In this document: positions 32,155 to 42,908 of the stretch, piece after piece
How the letters are laid out: every line of letters begins with the position of its first letter
How positions within the stretch are numbered: position 1 is the stretch's first letter
Assembly (NCBI RefSeq): GCF_020906515.1
Contig: NC_085851.1
Span: 2,046,001-2,110,000 of the forward strand
From: Vanrija pseudolonga
Lineage: Eukaryota > Basidiomycota > Tremellomycetes > Trichosporonales > Trichosporonaceae
Reading direction: 5' to 3'
DNA length: 64,000 nucleotides
The notes under the pieces: model-generated
Told to the model about the DNA's origin: nothing
The model's database searches: none
The model's input: only the letters and a program-made list of their open reading frames with translations
Program-made: the position numbers and the translations under genes

Positions 32155-33574
32155 ATGTCTCAACTACTCATGTTGTTCGGCATTTCGCAGAGAGGAAGCG
32201 GCGCACGGCGCATCGCAGCGTGCTCTCCCCTGCTACACCGGACGATCGCGCGCGCATTCGCGTCCGCACCACCAGCAGAGGAAGAGCGTGTCCAGCTCAC
32301 CTCGGTGCGTTATCCATTACCGTCACACCGCGCTGACCCCAGCCCGCGGCGTACGTCTCGACGTCGACCGACCCATGGTTCAACCTCAGCTATGAGGACT
32401 GGTACGCCACCCCGCCCCAATGCGCTGCCGTCCCCACTGACACCCCCAGGCTGCTGCGCAACACTCCAGTATCCCAGCCCTTACTGTTCATCTACCGCAA
32501 CGCGCAGTGCGTCGTGATCGGGCGTAACCAGAACCCGTGGAAGGAGACGACGCCGCGCCAGCTGCTCGCGGACGGGATCCCGCTCGTGCGCCGCCGGTCG
32601 GGCGGCGGAACAGTGTACCATGTGAGTGAGCTGGGCGACGGCTTTACGTCGGCACGAGCTCACGCCGCAGGACATGGGCAACACAAACTTCAGCATCATG
32701 CTCCCCCGCGTGACGTTCACGCGGTCCGGCGGCGCCAACCTCGTCGCCAAGGCGATCCGCGAGCGGCTCGACGTTCCGAGCTGTACCGTCAACTCGCGGA
32801 ACGACGTGATCGTGCGGGAGGGGGGCAAGGACTTGAAGGTGGGTGCCGAAGTGACTGGATCACCCACTCACGCGCAGGTGTCTGGCTCGGCGTACAAGAT
32901 CATCCAGCACCGCGCGTACCACCACGGCACGATGCTCATCTCGTCGGACGTGAGCACGCTCGGGCGCGCGCTGCACTCCGACTCGCCGCACCTCGAGACG
33001 AAGGGCATCGCATCGTTCCGCTCGGCGGTGAGCACGCTCAACGCGCACCGCGCACGCTCGGCACCGATCACCAACGACGACTTTGTCGAGGCCCTCAAGG
33101 AGGAGTTTGGCGCCACGTACCCCGGCCACATGGAGGAGCATGTCGTCAACGAGGGGCAGGTCGACCTGCCCAAGGTGTGGGACGGGGTCAAGGATCTCGC
33201 GGTGGGTGTAAGCCGGAAGGGTGTAGCTGACGGCCAGAGCTGGGAGTGGCAGTATGGCCAGACGCCAGAGTTTACGAACAAGATTGAGGGCGAGCTGTCT
33301 TTCGGGCGTGTAGTGCGTGCAGCTTGGCGAACCTGTTGTGCACAGCTGACCCACCCAGACCGCCACCCTCGCCTCGCGGCACGCCCTCCTCACGCAGTTC
33401 TCGCTCGAGCTCGCCGCCGCAGACGAAGACACGCAGGACGCGCTCAACGCCATCTCCACGGCGCTCGTGGGCAAGCGGTACGAGGCGCTGAGCGGCGCCG
33501 AGGCCGACCTGGCCCCGGACGTGCCAACACCCCTCGCGAACGAGGTCCTCGCGTGGCTCCGCACGTCCATGTAA
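32155..33574 (+). CDS. AIM22: Lipoate-protein ligase / lipoyltransferase, mitochondrial
   Basis: Seven exons: 32155-32304, 32343-32401, 32450-32621, 32671-32838, 32878-33201, 33238-33312 and 33359-33574, about 387 aa. It attaches lipoyl groups to E2 subunits and GcvH in the matrix. Seen: an Arg/Ser-rich presequence (SQRGSGARRIAACSP); TDPWFNLSYEDWLL; IGRNQNPWKE; the LplA-type RRRSGGGTVYHDMGNTNFSI; then VSGSAYKIIQHRAYHHGTML with the conserved adenylate-site lysine; and a C-terminal accessory domain. The whole LplA_N plus LplA_C arrangement fits yeast AIM22/LIP3 and human LIPT1. Whether it activates free lipoate or only transfers it cannot be settled by eye. Confidence 0.9.
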
Positions 33575-34009
33575 CATTCACATTATCACATGCATATATG
33601 TCCGCCCCGTATCTGTCACGGCGGCCACGGACCTCTGGCCGCGGTGTCGTTGAAGGGTGGTGGTGGCTGTGGGTCGTCGCGCAACCTGCATGGGCTGCGG
33701 TGCGCGCGGCCGGCGATGGGGGGGCACGAGGCGTCGCCGGCCGGTTGCGATGGACCGGGCAGGGGATTGGGGGCAATGTCTGGCCTGGGGGGCTCGGGGA
33801 GCTGGTCTTTGGGCCTGATGTTGAATGGGAGGGAGGCCAGGCCAGGCTCGGCTCCAGTCCCCTATGCTGGCCTCCGCGCGCCCTTCTCGTCACACGTCCT
33901 CCCTCCCCTCGTTAGCTAAAGTACACATTGCATGGCTGGGTATCGTATCTGCGGCCGTCGTCAGCCCCACCACCCCACCCACGCGGGCACTCACATAGTA
34001 CAGTCCAGT
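33575..34009. other. Convergent intergenic spacer
   Basis: 435 bp between the 3' ends of the lipoate ligase and TCA17 genes. G-rich, with a GGGG-containing stretch at 33715-33800. No gene is supported. Confidence 0.5.
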
Positions 34010-34786
34010 CTAAGCCCTTCCGCCATTAAGCAGCACGCCGAGGCGCTCGATCCCGGCGCGGAATCGCGGCGAGTCGAGCCAGGCGGGCTTGATGTCGGCG
34101 GGTCCGGAGGCGAACATTTCTTCCTCGGCGACGGCCTCGTTTCGGCGCGTGCTGCCGACGCGGGTTGCCGCGAGGGCGGCGGTGGCCTTTTGCACCTCCT
34201 TGTCCCCGTCCTTCTTCCCCTCCCCGTCCTCTCCCTCCGCCGCCGGCTCGTACGGCGCCGCGGCCACCGCACTAAAGCTGCTCGGCAGGCTCAAAAACGG
34301 GTTATGTATCGCGCGGATCACCTCCTGGTGCACGGCCCGGAAGATGGCCACAATGTCCGCGTCCTTGATTACCGCGTCGACGAGCGCGACGGAGAGCACG
34401 AGGCGCAGTTTGGTCGGCGTCTGGAAGCCGTAGAACGCCATGTCTTCCATGCAGAACAGGAGGCCGAGGTAGGAGTCGGACGGGCGGTTGGGCTGCGCGT
34501 TCATGACAACTGGGGAGCGTCAGCGAGCCAGTCGGGGCGGGGGCGGCGACGACGGCGGCATAGTTCAGGCCACGCCGCGACGTACCGCACCGCTCGCTGC
34601 GCTCGCGGTGCTCGTGCGATACTCACTCCGCTCCTCAATCACGTCCACCGCCGCATGCGCCAAATGGTACGCGCGCATCTCGTCGTCCTTGCCGGTAAAG
34701 CTGTGGACGTACAGCGGCGCATTGCTCGGCGCTAGGATGGCGAGGGACGTGAGGTGGAGGGGGACTGCTGGGGGGCGGTCGGCCAT
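34010..34786 (-). CDS. TCA17: TRAPP-associated protein TCA17 / TRAPPC2L
   Basis: Exons 34786-34627 and 34509-34010, about 219 aa. The longin-type fold is seen as LTSLAILAPSNAPLYVHSF, then YHLAHAAVDVIEER, SYLGLLFCMEDMAFYGF, and KLRLVLSVALVDAVIKDADIV with AIHNPFLSL. These match TRAPPC2L, which stabilises TRAPPII, the exchange factor for Ypt31/Rab11 at the trans-Golgi. The protein is about 75 residues longer than the usual 140. The extra C-terminal part is charged and Ala-rich (EPAAEGEDGEGKK) and predicted disordered. The 117-nt intron carries the best-paired copy of the core hairpin, 34587-34611, with 7-bp arms. Confidence 0.85.
34587..34611 (-). repeat. Core hairpin repeat, copy in TCA17 intron
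   Basis: Arms GCACCGC / GCGGTGC (7 bp, perfect) bracket an 11-nt core, TCGCTGCGCTC on plus (GAGCGCAGCGA in the transcript). One of the two best-paired members of the dispersed family. Confidence 0.75.
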
Positions 34787-34997
34787 GGTGCGTGAGTTGC
34801 GAGAGTTGCGAAGCAACTCGAGAGGCGTTGGGTTGCGTCCAACTTGTAACCTGCTCGCAGTGACGACAACGACACGCGACACGGACACGTGGAAAAGTGC
34901 CCGTTCGCGCGTTCGCGTCTGCGCGCGGTGGAGGCGGGCCAAAGATGCCATCCGGATCGAGATCGACGCCGCTCCTTTGTTCGCTCAACCCACCGCC

Positions 34998-35784
34998 ATG
35001 ACAGAAAGGTAGCTGCCCCATCGAAGATGCACAGCTAACCCAGGCAGGTCATCCCCAGCGACGCCAACTGCGGCCCCACCGCGGCCAGTCCGCGCGCACC
35101 CGTCCTCCTCCTCCTCGCCGTCAACACCGCGCGCGACGCCCCGCTCGCCGTCCAAGACGCACCGCTCCCTCCGCCCGCCGCCGCCACCAGCGACGATCAC
35201 GCAGGAGGTGGGGTGCTTCGTGTCCGCCGACGCGCGGCTCGAGGGCTCCATCTCGCTTGGGGCCGGCTGTGTCCTGCATCCGCGGTGCAGCGTGCGCGTT
35301 GCCCCCGGCGCCAGCGTGCACCTCGCCGACGGGTGCGTCGTGGAGGAGGAGGCCGTCGTCACTTTCTCTGGCAAGGGCGCAGCGCGCGTCGGCGCACACA
35401 CCGTCTTCATGGTCGCGTGCCGCGTTGATCTTGTCGCAGGCGACGCCGTGGGGCCATGGTGCTCGTTCATGCCGCGGTCGCGGCTCGCGGGCGTGCGGCT
35501 CGGCGAGCGGTGTACCCTCGCCGCGGGCACCTCTGTCGACGTCGCGCATCCTGCGTTGCGGGCCGACCTTGGTGGGGCCGAGGACGTGCCCCAGCTCCCC
35601 GACCGCACGATCATACACGGCGCCGCGAACGCCGCGCGCACTTGGGACGCGGGCGGCGAGGCGCAGGAGACGGTGTTACGGCTCAGCGCGACCGAGTATC
35701 TGCGGGACGTTTTGCCCAAGTGAGTTGCGCGGGCGTGCACTTCTGACTTTCCCCTGCAGGTTTAACAAACAGCGCGCGGCGTAG
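34998..35784 (+). CDS. DCTN6: Dynactin subunit 6 (p27) left-handed beta-helix protein
   Basis: Exons 34998-35008, 35048-35719 and 35760-35784, about 235 aa. The second exon opens with a Ser/Pro/Thr-rich linker of about 50 residues, then hexapeptide-repeat turns: CFVSADARLEGSISLGAGC, LHPRCSVRVAPGASVHLADGC, AVGPWCSFMPRSRLAGVRLGE. It ends LRLSATEYLRDVLPKFNK, as DCTN6 does (the family ends '.LQL.FL..iLPnyhhlk'). DCTN6 sits at the pointed end of dynactin and helps bind membrane cargo. The 11-nt first coding exon (ATGACAGAAAG) joins the correct frame only through the acceptor ending at 35047; the acceptor four bases earlier gives a different frame. Divergent from TCA17, 211 bp apart. Confidence 0.82.
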
Positions 35785-35874
35785 CGACTCGGCGACGTAG
35801 AAGTGTGATACCATGCATGTTATACCTGTCCACGTCCACAATGCTATGCGTCTATGCCTATCTCTCCTGCCCGC

Positions 35875-35899
35875 GGCGGCCTCGCTGCGCTCGGCCGCC
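35875..35899 (-). repeat. Core hairpin repeat, copy just after the SLS1-like stop
   Basis: Arms GGCGGCC / GGCCGCC (7 bp, perfect) bracket TCGCTGCGCTC on plus; the transcript reads GAGCGCAGCGA. It begins at the last base of the stop codon, so it would fold in the 3' untranslated region. Confidence 0.75.
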
Positions 35900-38422
35900 T
35901 ACATCGCCACGCCCGACCGCTTCGCATCACTCGGCACAACCCGCGTAATGTTCGCGAGCTCAGGCCACACCTCGGCCGGCACAGCGATGCCGCCAGCCCC
36001 CGTGGGCAGCGCGTCAACCTCGAGCTCAGCGAGCAGGGTGACGCCGCCAACGACGCCGCGGAGGTCGGCAACGCTGAGGGTGCGCAGCGTCGGCGCGCCG
36101 ACAACGTCGGCCGACTCGACCACCTCGGCCACTTCGTCCGACGCGAGGAGGTACGTCGTGCCGTTCAGCTCGACCGACGCGGGGGGCAGAATGGGCCGGG
36201 CGGTAGACGCCGCTGCTGGCTCCCCCACCGGTGCTGCTGCCTCCTCCGGCGCCACCTCCGCACCCGGCACGTAGTCGTCGTCCTCGGCCGTCCACTCCTC
36301 GTCGACCGCCTCCTGCCGCACAGGCAGCTTGGGCGCCGCCTCGGCCGTAGCCACGCCGCACCGCAGGCCGTCCAAGTCGCCGAGGGGCACCTTGCCCGCC
36401 GCCTCCCCTCCGGCGTGCACGGCGTCGAAGAACGCCGCCAGCGGCGCAGGCACGTCGGATACCGCGAGCGAGCGCACGCCGCGGCCGAGTACCCGTGCGT
36501 CTGTCGGCCGGGCGGGGAAGAGCACGTCGGCGGCTGCTTCCGTCTCGAGCCGCGCCGAGAGGACCAGCGGCGCCGGTGCGGCCGGCTTGGCCTCGCCGCC
36601 GCCGTCGTCGATGATCGTCTCGAGCGCCTTGAGGTCGAACACCATGTCCTCATTCCCCGCGGCGTACGCGGGCGCCTCGACCTTCTTCATCATCTCGTCG
36701 AGGCGCGTGAACCATGCCGGCTCGGCGGCGGGGGTCGTGGCGGCCACGGGCTCGGCGGTGCGCGGGTACTCGTAGCTAACTGCCAGGCGCTGCCCGTCGC
36801 CCGCCACATAGGCCACTCTGCGCTCGCGCTTCGGCGGGTTGAGCAGCGGGAAGAAGACGAGCGCGGGCGGGACGGCCGGCGCGAAGATGGGCGTGGAGAG
36901 CGTCGCGAACGGCCCGCTGGCGAGCCCGTCCCGCGTGAGGGGCCACGTGCCGCGCGTAGGGCCGTGCAGGGCGTCCGCGGTGCCCGGAGCCGCGTCAGAC
37001 GCGGTCAGGAGGTGGCCGAAGCGGAACGTAAGCGTGTGGTGCTCGCCACCGTCGCCAGCCGGGACCTCCGCGCGATCAACCACGCCGCGCGCGACCTCGT
37101 CGAGCGAGCTCGCCTCGCCAGCGCCAAGCGGCGCGACTACGGCATGGTCGAGGTGTGCGCTCCGCTGCGCGCGCTCCGCCGCGCCAATGCCGGCGGCCAA
37201 AGCGTCGGTCTGCACGAAGCGGAAGAGCGTGCGGCCGGCGACACGCGCGCCGACGTCCCATGGTGGCCTAGCGCTGGGCGTCATGCCGTGCGGGACGAGC
37301 GACGCGCGCGGGTCGTCGTGCCCCGCGAGCGCGGACGGCAGCGCCACCGCCAATGTTGGCGTCGGCGCCGTCGCGCGCGCCGCAGCCAGCAACACGAGGT
37401 CGCGCGCGCGCTCGACGTCGGTCACGCTCGTGCCTGTCGCGACGTACTGTCCCCACCCGACCCGCTCGACGAACGCGCCAGCTGTGCGTGCGACGCCGCC
37501 GAGCGTCTCGCGGCTCGGCGTCCACCCGCGCATCTCGGTCGCAGGCCACCCGAGGGCAATGTTCCGCTGCACCAGCATCAGCGCGGCCCAACTTCCCCAA
37601 CGACGACACTCACAACCTTGCGGTCGCGCAGGAACCGCTGCAGCTCGTCCAGGTCGTCGGCGCCGCCCGCCCCCGTGAGCGTGAACACGTTGTCCTCGCC
37701 CTCGCGCGGGGCGGCGGAGATGTCCACGCCGAGGTCGTTGATCCGCTGTAACGCGGCGGCGTCGCGCTGGAGCAGGAACAGCTCGGCGGCGGTTACGGTG
37801 TATTCTGGCACGGCGTCAGCCTTGCCCCAGTGCCGCACTCACCCCTCGTCCCCCGCACGACATTGCTCACAGGGAGCACCTTGCTCCACCCCCAAGACGC
37901 CAGAATCGCCTCGATGACCTTGGCCTTTGCGCGCCTGCTCCCGACCTGCAGCCCGAGCTCCTTCGCAAACTCGCGCAGCTGTCCGACGACGAACGCCTTG
38001 TCCACTGCGTCGAACGTGCGCGCGTAGATCCGCGCATGCACGTCGGCCTCGCGCTGGCTTGCGTTCTCCGTGCGATCCCAGTCGCGTCGTGGCTTGAGCG
38101 CTTGCAGGTCTGCGAGCGTTGGCGCGCCGGTCGCACCGGGGAGGGTCTCGCGGTCGACTGGTGGAGAGCTGCTGGCCGGCCCGTCGGCGTTCACGGCCGC
38201 GGCAAACTCCTTGGCCTTGCGCACCGCCTTTAGCCTGTTCGGCGCGTTGCGCCGCTTCCCCGGCACGGTCGTCGACTTGACCCCGCCAAAGGTGCGGACC
38301 TGGAACGCCGCCTGCTTGCTCGACCCCGCCTCGGCGTTGAAGCTGAGCAGCGATGATGGTGGTAATGTTACCCGCGACGCCGCGCCCACTGCCCGCCGGT
38401 GGGCTATCCGCAGTGCGAGCAT
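35899..38422 (-). CDS. SLS1: SLS1-like mitochondrial expression regulator
   Basis: Exons 38422-37843, 37804-37614 and 37566-35899, about 812 aa. The N-terminus is a presequence (MLALRIAHRRAVGAASR). A SAP-like helical unit follows (AFVVGQLREFAKELGLQVGSR), then KH-like units. The first of these, TAAELFLLQRDAAALQRIND..GVDISA..DNVFTLTG, fits the SLS1 KH pattern. The C-terminal half is long, Ala/Pro-rich and acidic in part. Yeast SLS1 is an inner-membrane protein that couples mitochondrial transcription to translation. The assignment rests on pattern and layout, not strong identity, so I hold it with moderate confidence. A core hairpin with 7-bp perfect arms begins right after the stop (35875-35899). 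Confidence 0.6.
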
Positions 38423-39195
38423 CGTGGTCGTGGTCGTGTGTTTGTGGTGTGATGGATCGTGTCCAACCGTGATCGCCGGTCCGAAAAACGCAAAGTGGTC
38501 GTCGGTAATCTCGGCGGAGATCGGGAACAAGTCCACGTCGTCTTCGACAACCACCCCCACCCCCACGCCGTATACTTGTACTTTGATGCATGACTGAAAC
38601 CCTTGACGATACTAATATGAACTGGAGACAGAGTCCTCGATCTTTGGAACGCGCAGCGTCTAAGTAATACCCCACAGCGGCGGCGGCGACATACACCACC
38701 GCCCACACACCCACACCCCCCGTCTGTGCTAAATCGTACATTTCAAGTCTGTGCAGCACAAGCCGCCTGCCCCCAGAGGCCCTACTACTACAAGGTAGGC
38801 AGGGTCGTTGGGCCGGGCGACTAGGCTCACACCAGACAAGTTGCTGATACCAGGCGAGTGCAATTCAAGACGACGGACAGGCGGCGACAGGCTGAGGCTG
38901 GAAGCTGGTGGTGGCGGAATGGTGGTGGTAGTGGTGATAGTGGTGGTTGGGAAGCGCGAATCAAGGTCGAGTCGGCGACAATATGGTACAGCGACCGTCT
39001 TGCAGACAGAGCTCGACGTGTGGATAATTATTCGATTGGGGGGGCCGGTGGAGGGAGATGCACAAACATATGCGTTGCAATGCAGTTACACGCCCACGCG
39101 CCCGGGGACCGGGTGGAAGGGGTGGTGGTGGTGTGAATTGATGAGCAAGGGAGACGACAACAACGATGGGGCCGCCGCGGCGACGTGTAGACAGC
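38423..39195. other. Intergenic: SLS1-like promoter and PPZ1 3' flank
   Basis: 773 bp between two minus-strand genes, with GGTGG/GTGGT low-complexity stretches at 38905-38950 and 39110-39135. No gene is supported. Confidence 0.5.
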
Positions 39196-40962
39196 TTAGT
39201 AGCTTTGAGCTGTAGGGTTGTTTGGCGGCGACTGGTGGTTCTGCAGGCTGCGGGGGTTAGCGCTTGCTCAGAACTTCTGCCGCTCACCTCTTGCGCTTCG
39301 ACTTGGTCATCTCCTTCTTCAGGGCGGCACCGTCGAGTGGCTTGAGCAGCTCAAAGGAACACAACAGGTCCTCGGACACTGACATGACCGCACCAAAGTT
39401 GTCAAACTCGCCACAGTAGCTGCGGGGGGTCAGTCTCAGTCTGGCGAATGAGAATAAATAACTCACTTGGGGGCTGAGAAGACAGTCACCAACGTCCGGT
39501 CGTTGTAAAACTCGTAGCCATCCTCGACGACCATGTGCGCCCGACAGATGAGGTCCATGTCGTGCGTGGCCAGGAATGCGTTGATGACGCTCTTGCCGTA
39601 GCAGAATGACACACCACGCTCATTGTCCTCCCAGTCGAGTGCCGTGTCCGACGGGTCAGACCACACAAGGTCGTTGAGCAGACCATAGTCGGGAACGTCG
39701 GTCGGCCGTTGGATTCTGCGAATGTCGTCCATCGACTGCAGGCTGGGGCTGAGACCTCCGTGCACACAGAAGATCTTGCTAGCAACAATCGACGCAATGG
39801 GCAAGGCGTTGAACACGTCGATAAACGTCTTCCACGTCTTGATGTTCGTCCGCCTCTTGCACTCGTCGTAGAATCCGTACACTGCGCGGTGTGTCAGCAT
39901 CTTGTCTTTGACGTCTCACATCATCTTCGCCCCCCCTCAACGTGATCTCGCAACTCACCTCGCGTCACATTGGCACACTCGTGGTTACCACGGAGCAGGA
40001 AGAAGTTCTCGGGGAACTTGATCTTGTAGCAGAGGAGAAGAAGAATCGTCTCGAGCGACTGCTTGCCACGGTCGACGTAGTCGCCGAGGAAGAGGTAGTT
40101 TGCCTGGGGCGGGAAGCCGCACATTTCAAACATGCGGATAAGATCGGCGTACTAAAGGAAGTCAGCACGATCGCGCGGTGTCGTGTGCCGTGTCTTACCT
40201 GGCCGTGGACATCGCCAACAATCTTGACGGGTGGGCTGAGCTCGATAAGAGTCGGCTGCGAGAGGAAGATTTCGCGCGCGGCGGCGCACACTGCGGCAAT
40301 CTCTGCATTCTTGAGGGGCGGCGACTTTGTGACTTTGCCACTGTAGCCCGCCTCGAGCAGTCTCGAGATCATGTTGTCAACATCGAGCGACTGGCCGGGG
40401 ACGCTGCCCGTGATGCTAGTCCGGCTAACAGTTGCCGTTAAGGCGTTGCCGGGCGAAAGAGACGCGTTCGAGTTGGAGTGCTGATGACCAAGTGGCGAGG
40501 CCGGGCGGCCTGGCGATGTGGGTGAGTCTGCAGAGGGAGGTGGGGAAGAGCCAAGGAATGGAGCGCGGGGTCCAGTGGTGAGAATGGTTGGGGTAGCCGG
40601 CGAGGAGGGCTGACCATCAGAGGTCGGCGAGTCTGCATTCGGGGATCGCAGCGAAGGCGACGAGTCGAATGAGCCGCCCGAGGAAACTGTAGGTCTGGCG
40701 GAACCGCTGGATACACTGGCGCGTATGTCAGCATGTTGCGGCGCGCGGGTGCGGCGGGCTGCCAAACCCCGGTCTGCCTGCGGTGCAGCGGCGGCGGCGG
40801 CGGCAGCACCGCGTTGTAGTCGACCCACCTTTTACCGTTTCTTGAGTCGATGGATGCGGGTCCAGAGCTTAGCTTTGTGGATGCCAAGCTGTCTGCGAGG
40901 TCGTTTGCCGAGAGCTCCTTGGACCTGGTGCGGCCCATCTTCTTGGATGGTGACTGTCCCAT
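39196..40962 (-). CDS. PPZ1: Serine/threonine-protein phosphatase PP-Z
   Basis: Exons 40962-40829, 40715-40199, 40151-39959, 39881-39467, 39419-39288 and 39247-39196, about 480 aa. The protein starts [11 protein letters not shown], an N-myristoylation signal. A Ser/Pro-rich extension of about 175 residues follows, then a PP1-type catalytic domain with all metal-site motifs: [29 protein letters not shown] and SAPNYCGEFDN. Membrane-anchored PP-Z enzymes are fungus-specific and restrain the Trk potassium system and cell-wall signalling. The last intron (39287-39248) is a clean consensus intron. If it is spliced, the C-terminus becomes [20 protein letters not shown]; if it is retained, the protein stops at KSKRKR (stop at 39284). 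Confidence 0.93.
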
Positions 40963-41476
40963 GGTGGTTAGATTGGCGTGGGGTAGCGGGAGGAAGGTGT
41001 GTAGAGTAGTAGGACGATTGGTGTTGCAGCGACTATGCCAGGGATGGTTTCTTTACGCGCACGAGGTTGGATGATGGGGGCTGCTGCACAATCTCAATGG
41101 GCCGTGTGGGGGTGAGCGAGACAAACAAGAGATGGGGGGCGACTGGGTTAAAGGAAGGAAGGAGAGGGGGGTGGGGAGGCTGGGAGGGGGGGATGTGGTG
41201 TCTCCGCTGACTCGGCGTGTGCGCGTGATCGTAATCGACGGCGGGGCAAGGGGGGGGCGGCGGATCGTGGGGCGTGTCTTGCGTGTTTGTCGCTCAAGTG
41301 CCGTGTGTTGAATGCATGCACTTGTGCTGTGCAGTGCGGTGTAATCGGCAGTCGTAGGTGGGTGTGTCTAGTTGCTGCGTGTGATGCTGGATTGCAGCAG
41401 TGGAGGGGAGGATGGGATGTGTAGTGTTGCGAGGAAGGTGTGGTGGTGATTGTAGGTGGTGCGCGGTTGAACCGGG

Positions 41477-41511
41477 TGTGGTGGTGGTGGTGGTGGTGGT
41501 GTGGTGGTGGT
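41477..41511 (+). repeat. GGT trinucleotide tract
   Basis: A (GTG)n run with one interruption, in the PPZ1 upstream region. Purine/pyrimidine-asymmetric simple repeat. Confidence 0.8.
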
Positions 41512-42633
41512 TGGTGTTGGTGGAGACTGATGCGCGCGACGGCGCAGGCGGGCGGGGCGGGGGCGGCGGACGGGGGGGGGAAGGCAACTGGCAAGCGGGC
41601 GGGAAGCGACAGAGTTGAGTTGGGGGGTGGAGGGGGGGGGGCGGCAGCCGGCAAGGCAGCCAGCAAGGCATCAGAGCCAAGGGAGGCACACAAGCAAGGG
41701 CCCAAGGCGGAGGCGGCGACAGACAGACGCAGCAGACAGCCAGACCAGCCAGCCAGCCAGCGGTGGACGGCGGAGTCAAAGTGAGTGGATCAGCGCAGCA
41801 TGTGGGTGGCAGCCAGGCAGCTAAGCAGCCAGGCGGCATCAGCCAGCAGCAAGGGCAACAAGACTGCCTGACTGGTTAGGACTGGAAAGCATCATCACCT
41901 GGGCAGGTGGCCAGGTGGGTTGCATTGGCCTGACTACTGCCGCAGCCGCTCGCTGCCTGGCAATTGTCACCCAGGAAGAAATCGCCAGACGCGCCCAGGG
42001 AAAAAGGGAAAAAGGAGCAGCATTCAGGGTGTGACATGGCACCACTGGCTGGCTGGCTGGCTGCTGGCGAGACTGGTTTATGACTGCTGCTGCGACGTGC
42101 AGTGCACCATGGCAGGCCTGGACCCGCGACAACATGACCTGGCACGCGCACACTCGCTTAGTCGTATAGTCGATCTGACTGGCACTGGCACTTGCTTGGC
42201 TGTTGACAGCAGCAGTACTTACAATGAATCGCAGCAACACGAGACGGGAGCAGCGGGGCGCCGGGCGTGGCGGACAACGCACGCACGCACTGCCGCTCTC
42301 GACAGGTCGGCTGGTTAATTGCGCGCGGTGGCTTCATTGTGCAAGCAACCGAGTGCGCGTACAGCAGGAGCGCGTACAGTGCAATCAGTGAGCCAGCAGT
42401 CGCTGAGCGTGCCGGGATAGCCGGCACATCGTCATGCCGCCTCCCCCATCGCATCCTCCGATGTGCCCCTGGCGGAGAGCACAGCGGCAGCGGATACGAA
42501 CAGACGGCGACCCACGTTCCTTAACCTGCATAAGGATATTCGCTACTATGTATGAGGTCAGGTGGCTCGTGGCTGCTGCTGCTGCCCAAGGTTATGGCTG
42601 CTGATGGCTGATGCTCGTCGTCGTCGTCATTGT

Positions 42634-42662
42634 CTGCCTGCCTGCCTGCCTGCCTGCCTGCC
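42634..42662 (+). repeat. CTGC tetranucleotide tandem repeat
   Basis: About seven uninterrupted CTGC/CCTG units followed by CCGCCGCGCC. It lies in the spacer about 250 bp before the next gene. A simple microsatellite likely to vary in length between strains. Confidence 0.85.
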
Positions 42663-42908
42663 GCCGCGCCTGCTGCTTGTCGCTTTAAGCACTCAGGACA
42701 ATCCGGGCCATTCCTAAACGAAATGTCTTGGCTCCCAGCGCTCGGAACGGGTGGCGGCCACGTGCTAATCAGGGCCCATAAATATACTATGTCAGTCAAC
42801 AACAACGATCTTGAGATTGTCTGCGTCCATGATGCTGCTACTTATTTGGTTCGTGTCCATCCATCATCCACAACGGGCAGCACGACGACACCCCACCCCT
42901 TGGCCGCC

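Larger units (their letters stand above)
40963..42908. promoter_or_regulatory. 1.95-kb divergent spacer PPZ1 / unknown coiled-coil gene
   Basis: The longest gene-free stretch in the window. It contains a GGT/GTG run at 41477-41511, G-rich tracts near 41570-41640, GGCT repeats near 42045-42065, and seven CTGC-type tetranucleotide units at 42634-42662. Toward the plus-strand gene there is a CACGTG at 42759-42764 and a TATA-like TAAATATA at about 42780-42788. No supported gene; the open frames here are low complexity. Confidence 0.5.

Noticed and set aside
35854-37917. 687-codon open frame on plus, opposite the SLS1-like gene
   Set aside because: It is the antisense of a long GC-rich coding exon; G/C-ending codons on one strand remove stops on the other. 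It has no splice sites, and its Arg/His-rich low-complexity product resembles nothing.
41148-42282. Pro/His/Thr-rich and Gly/Trp-rich open frames in the PPZ1 upstream spacer
   Set aside because: Products of simple repeats read in several frames; no credible start or splice sites.
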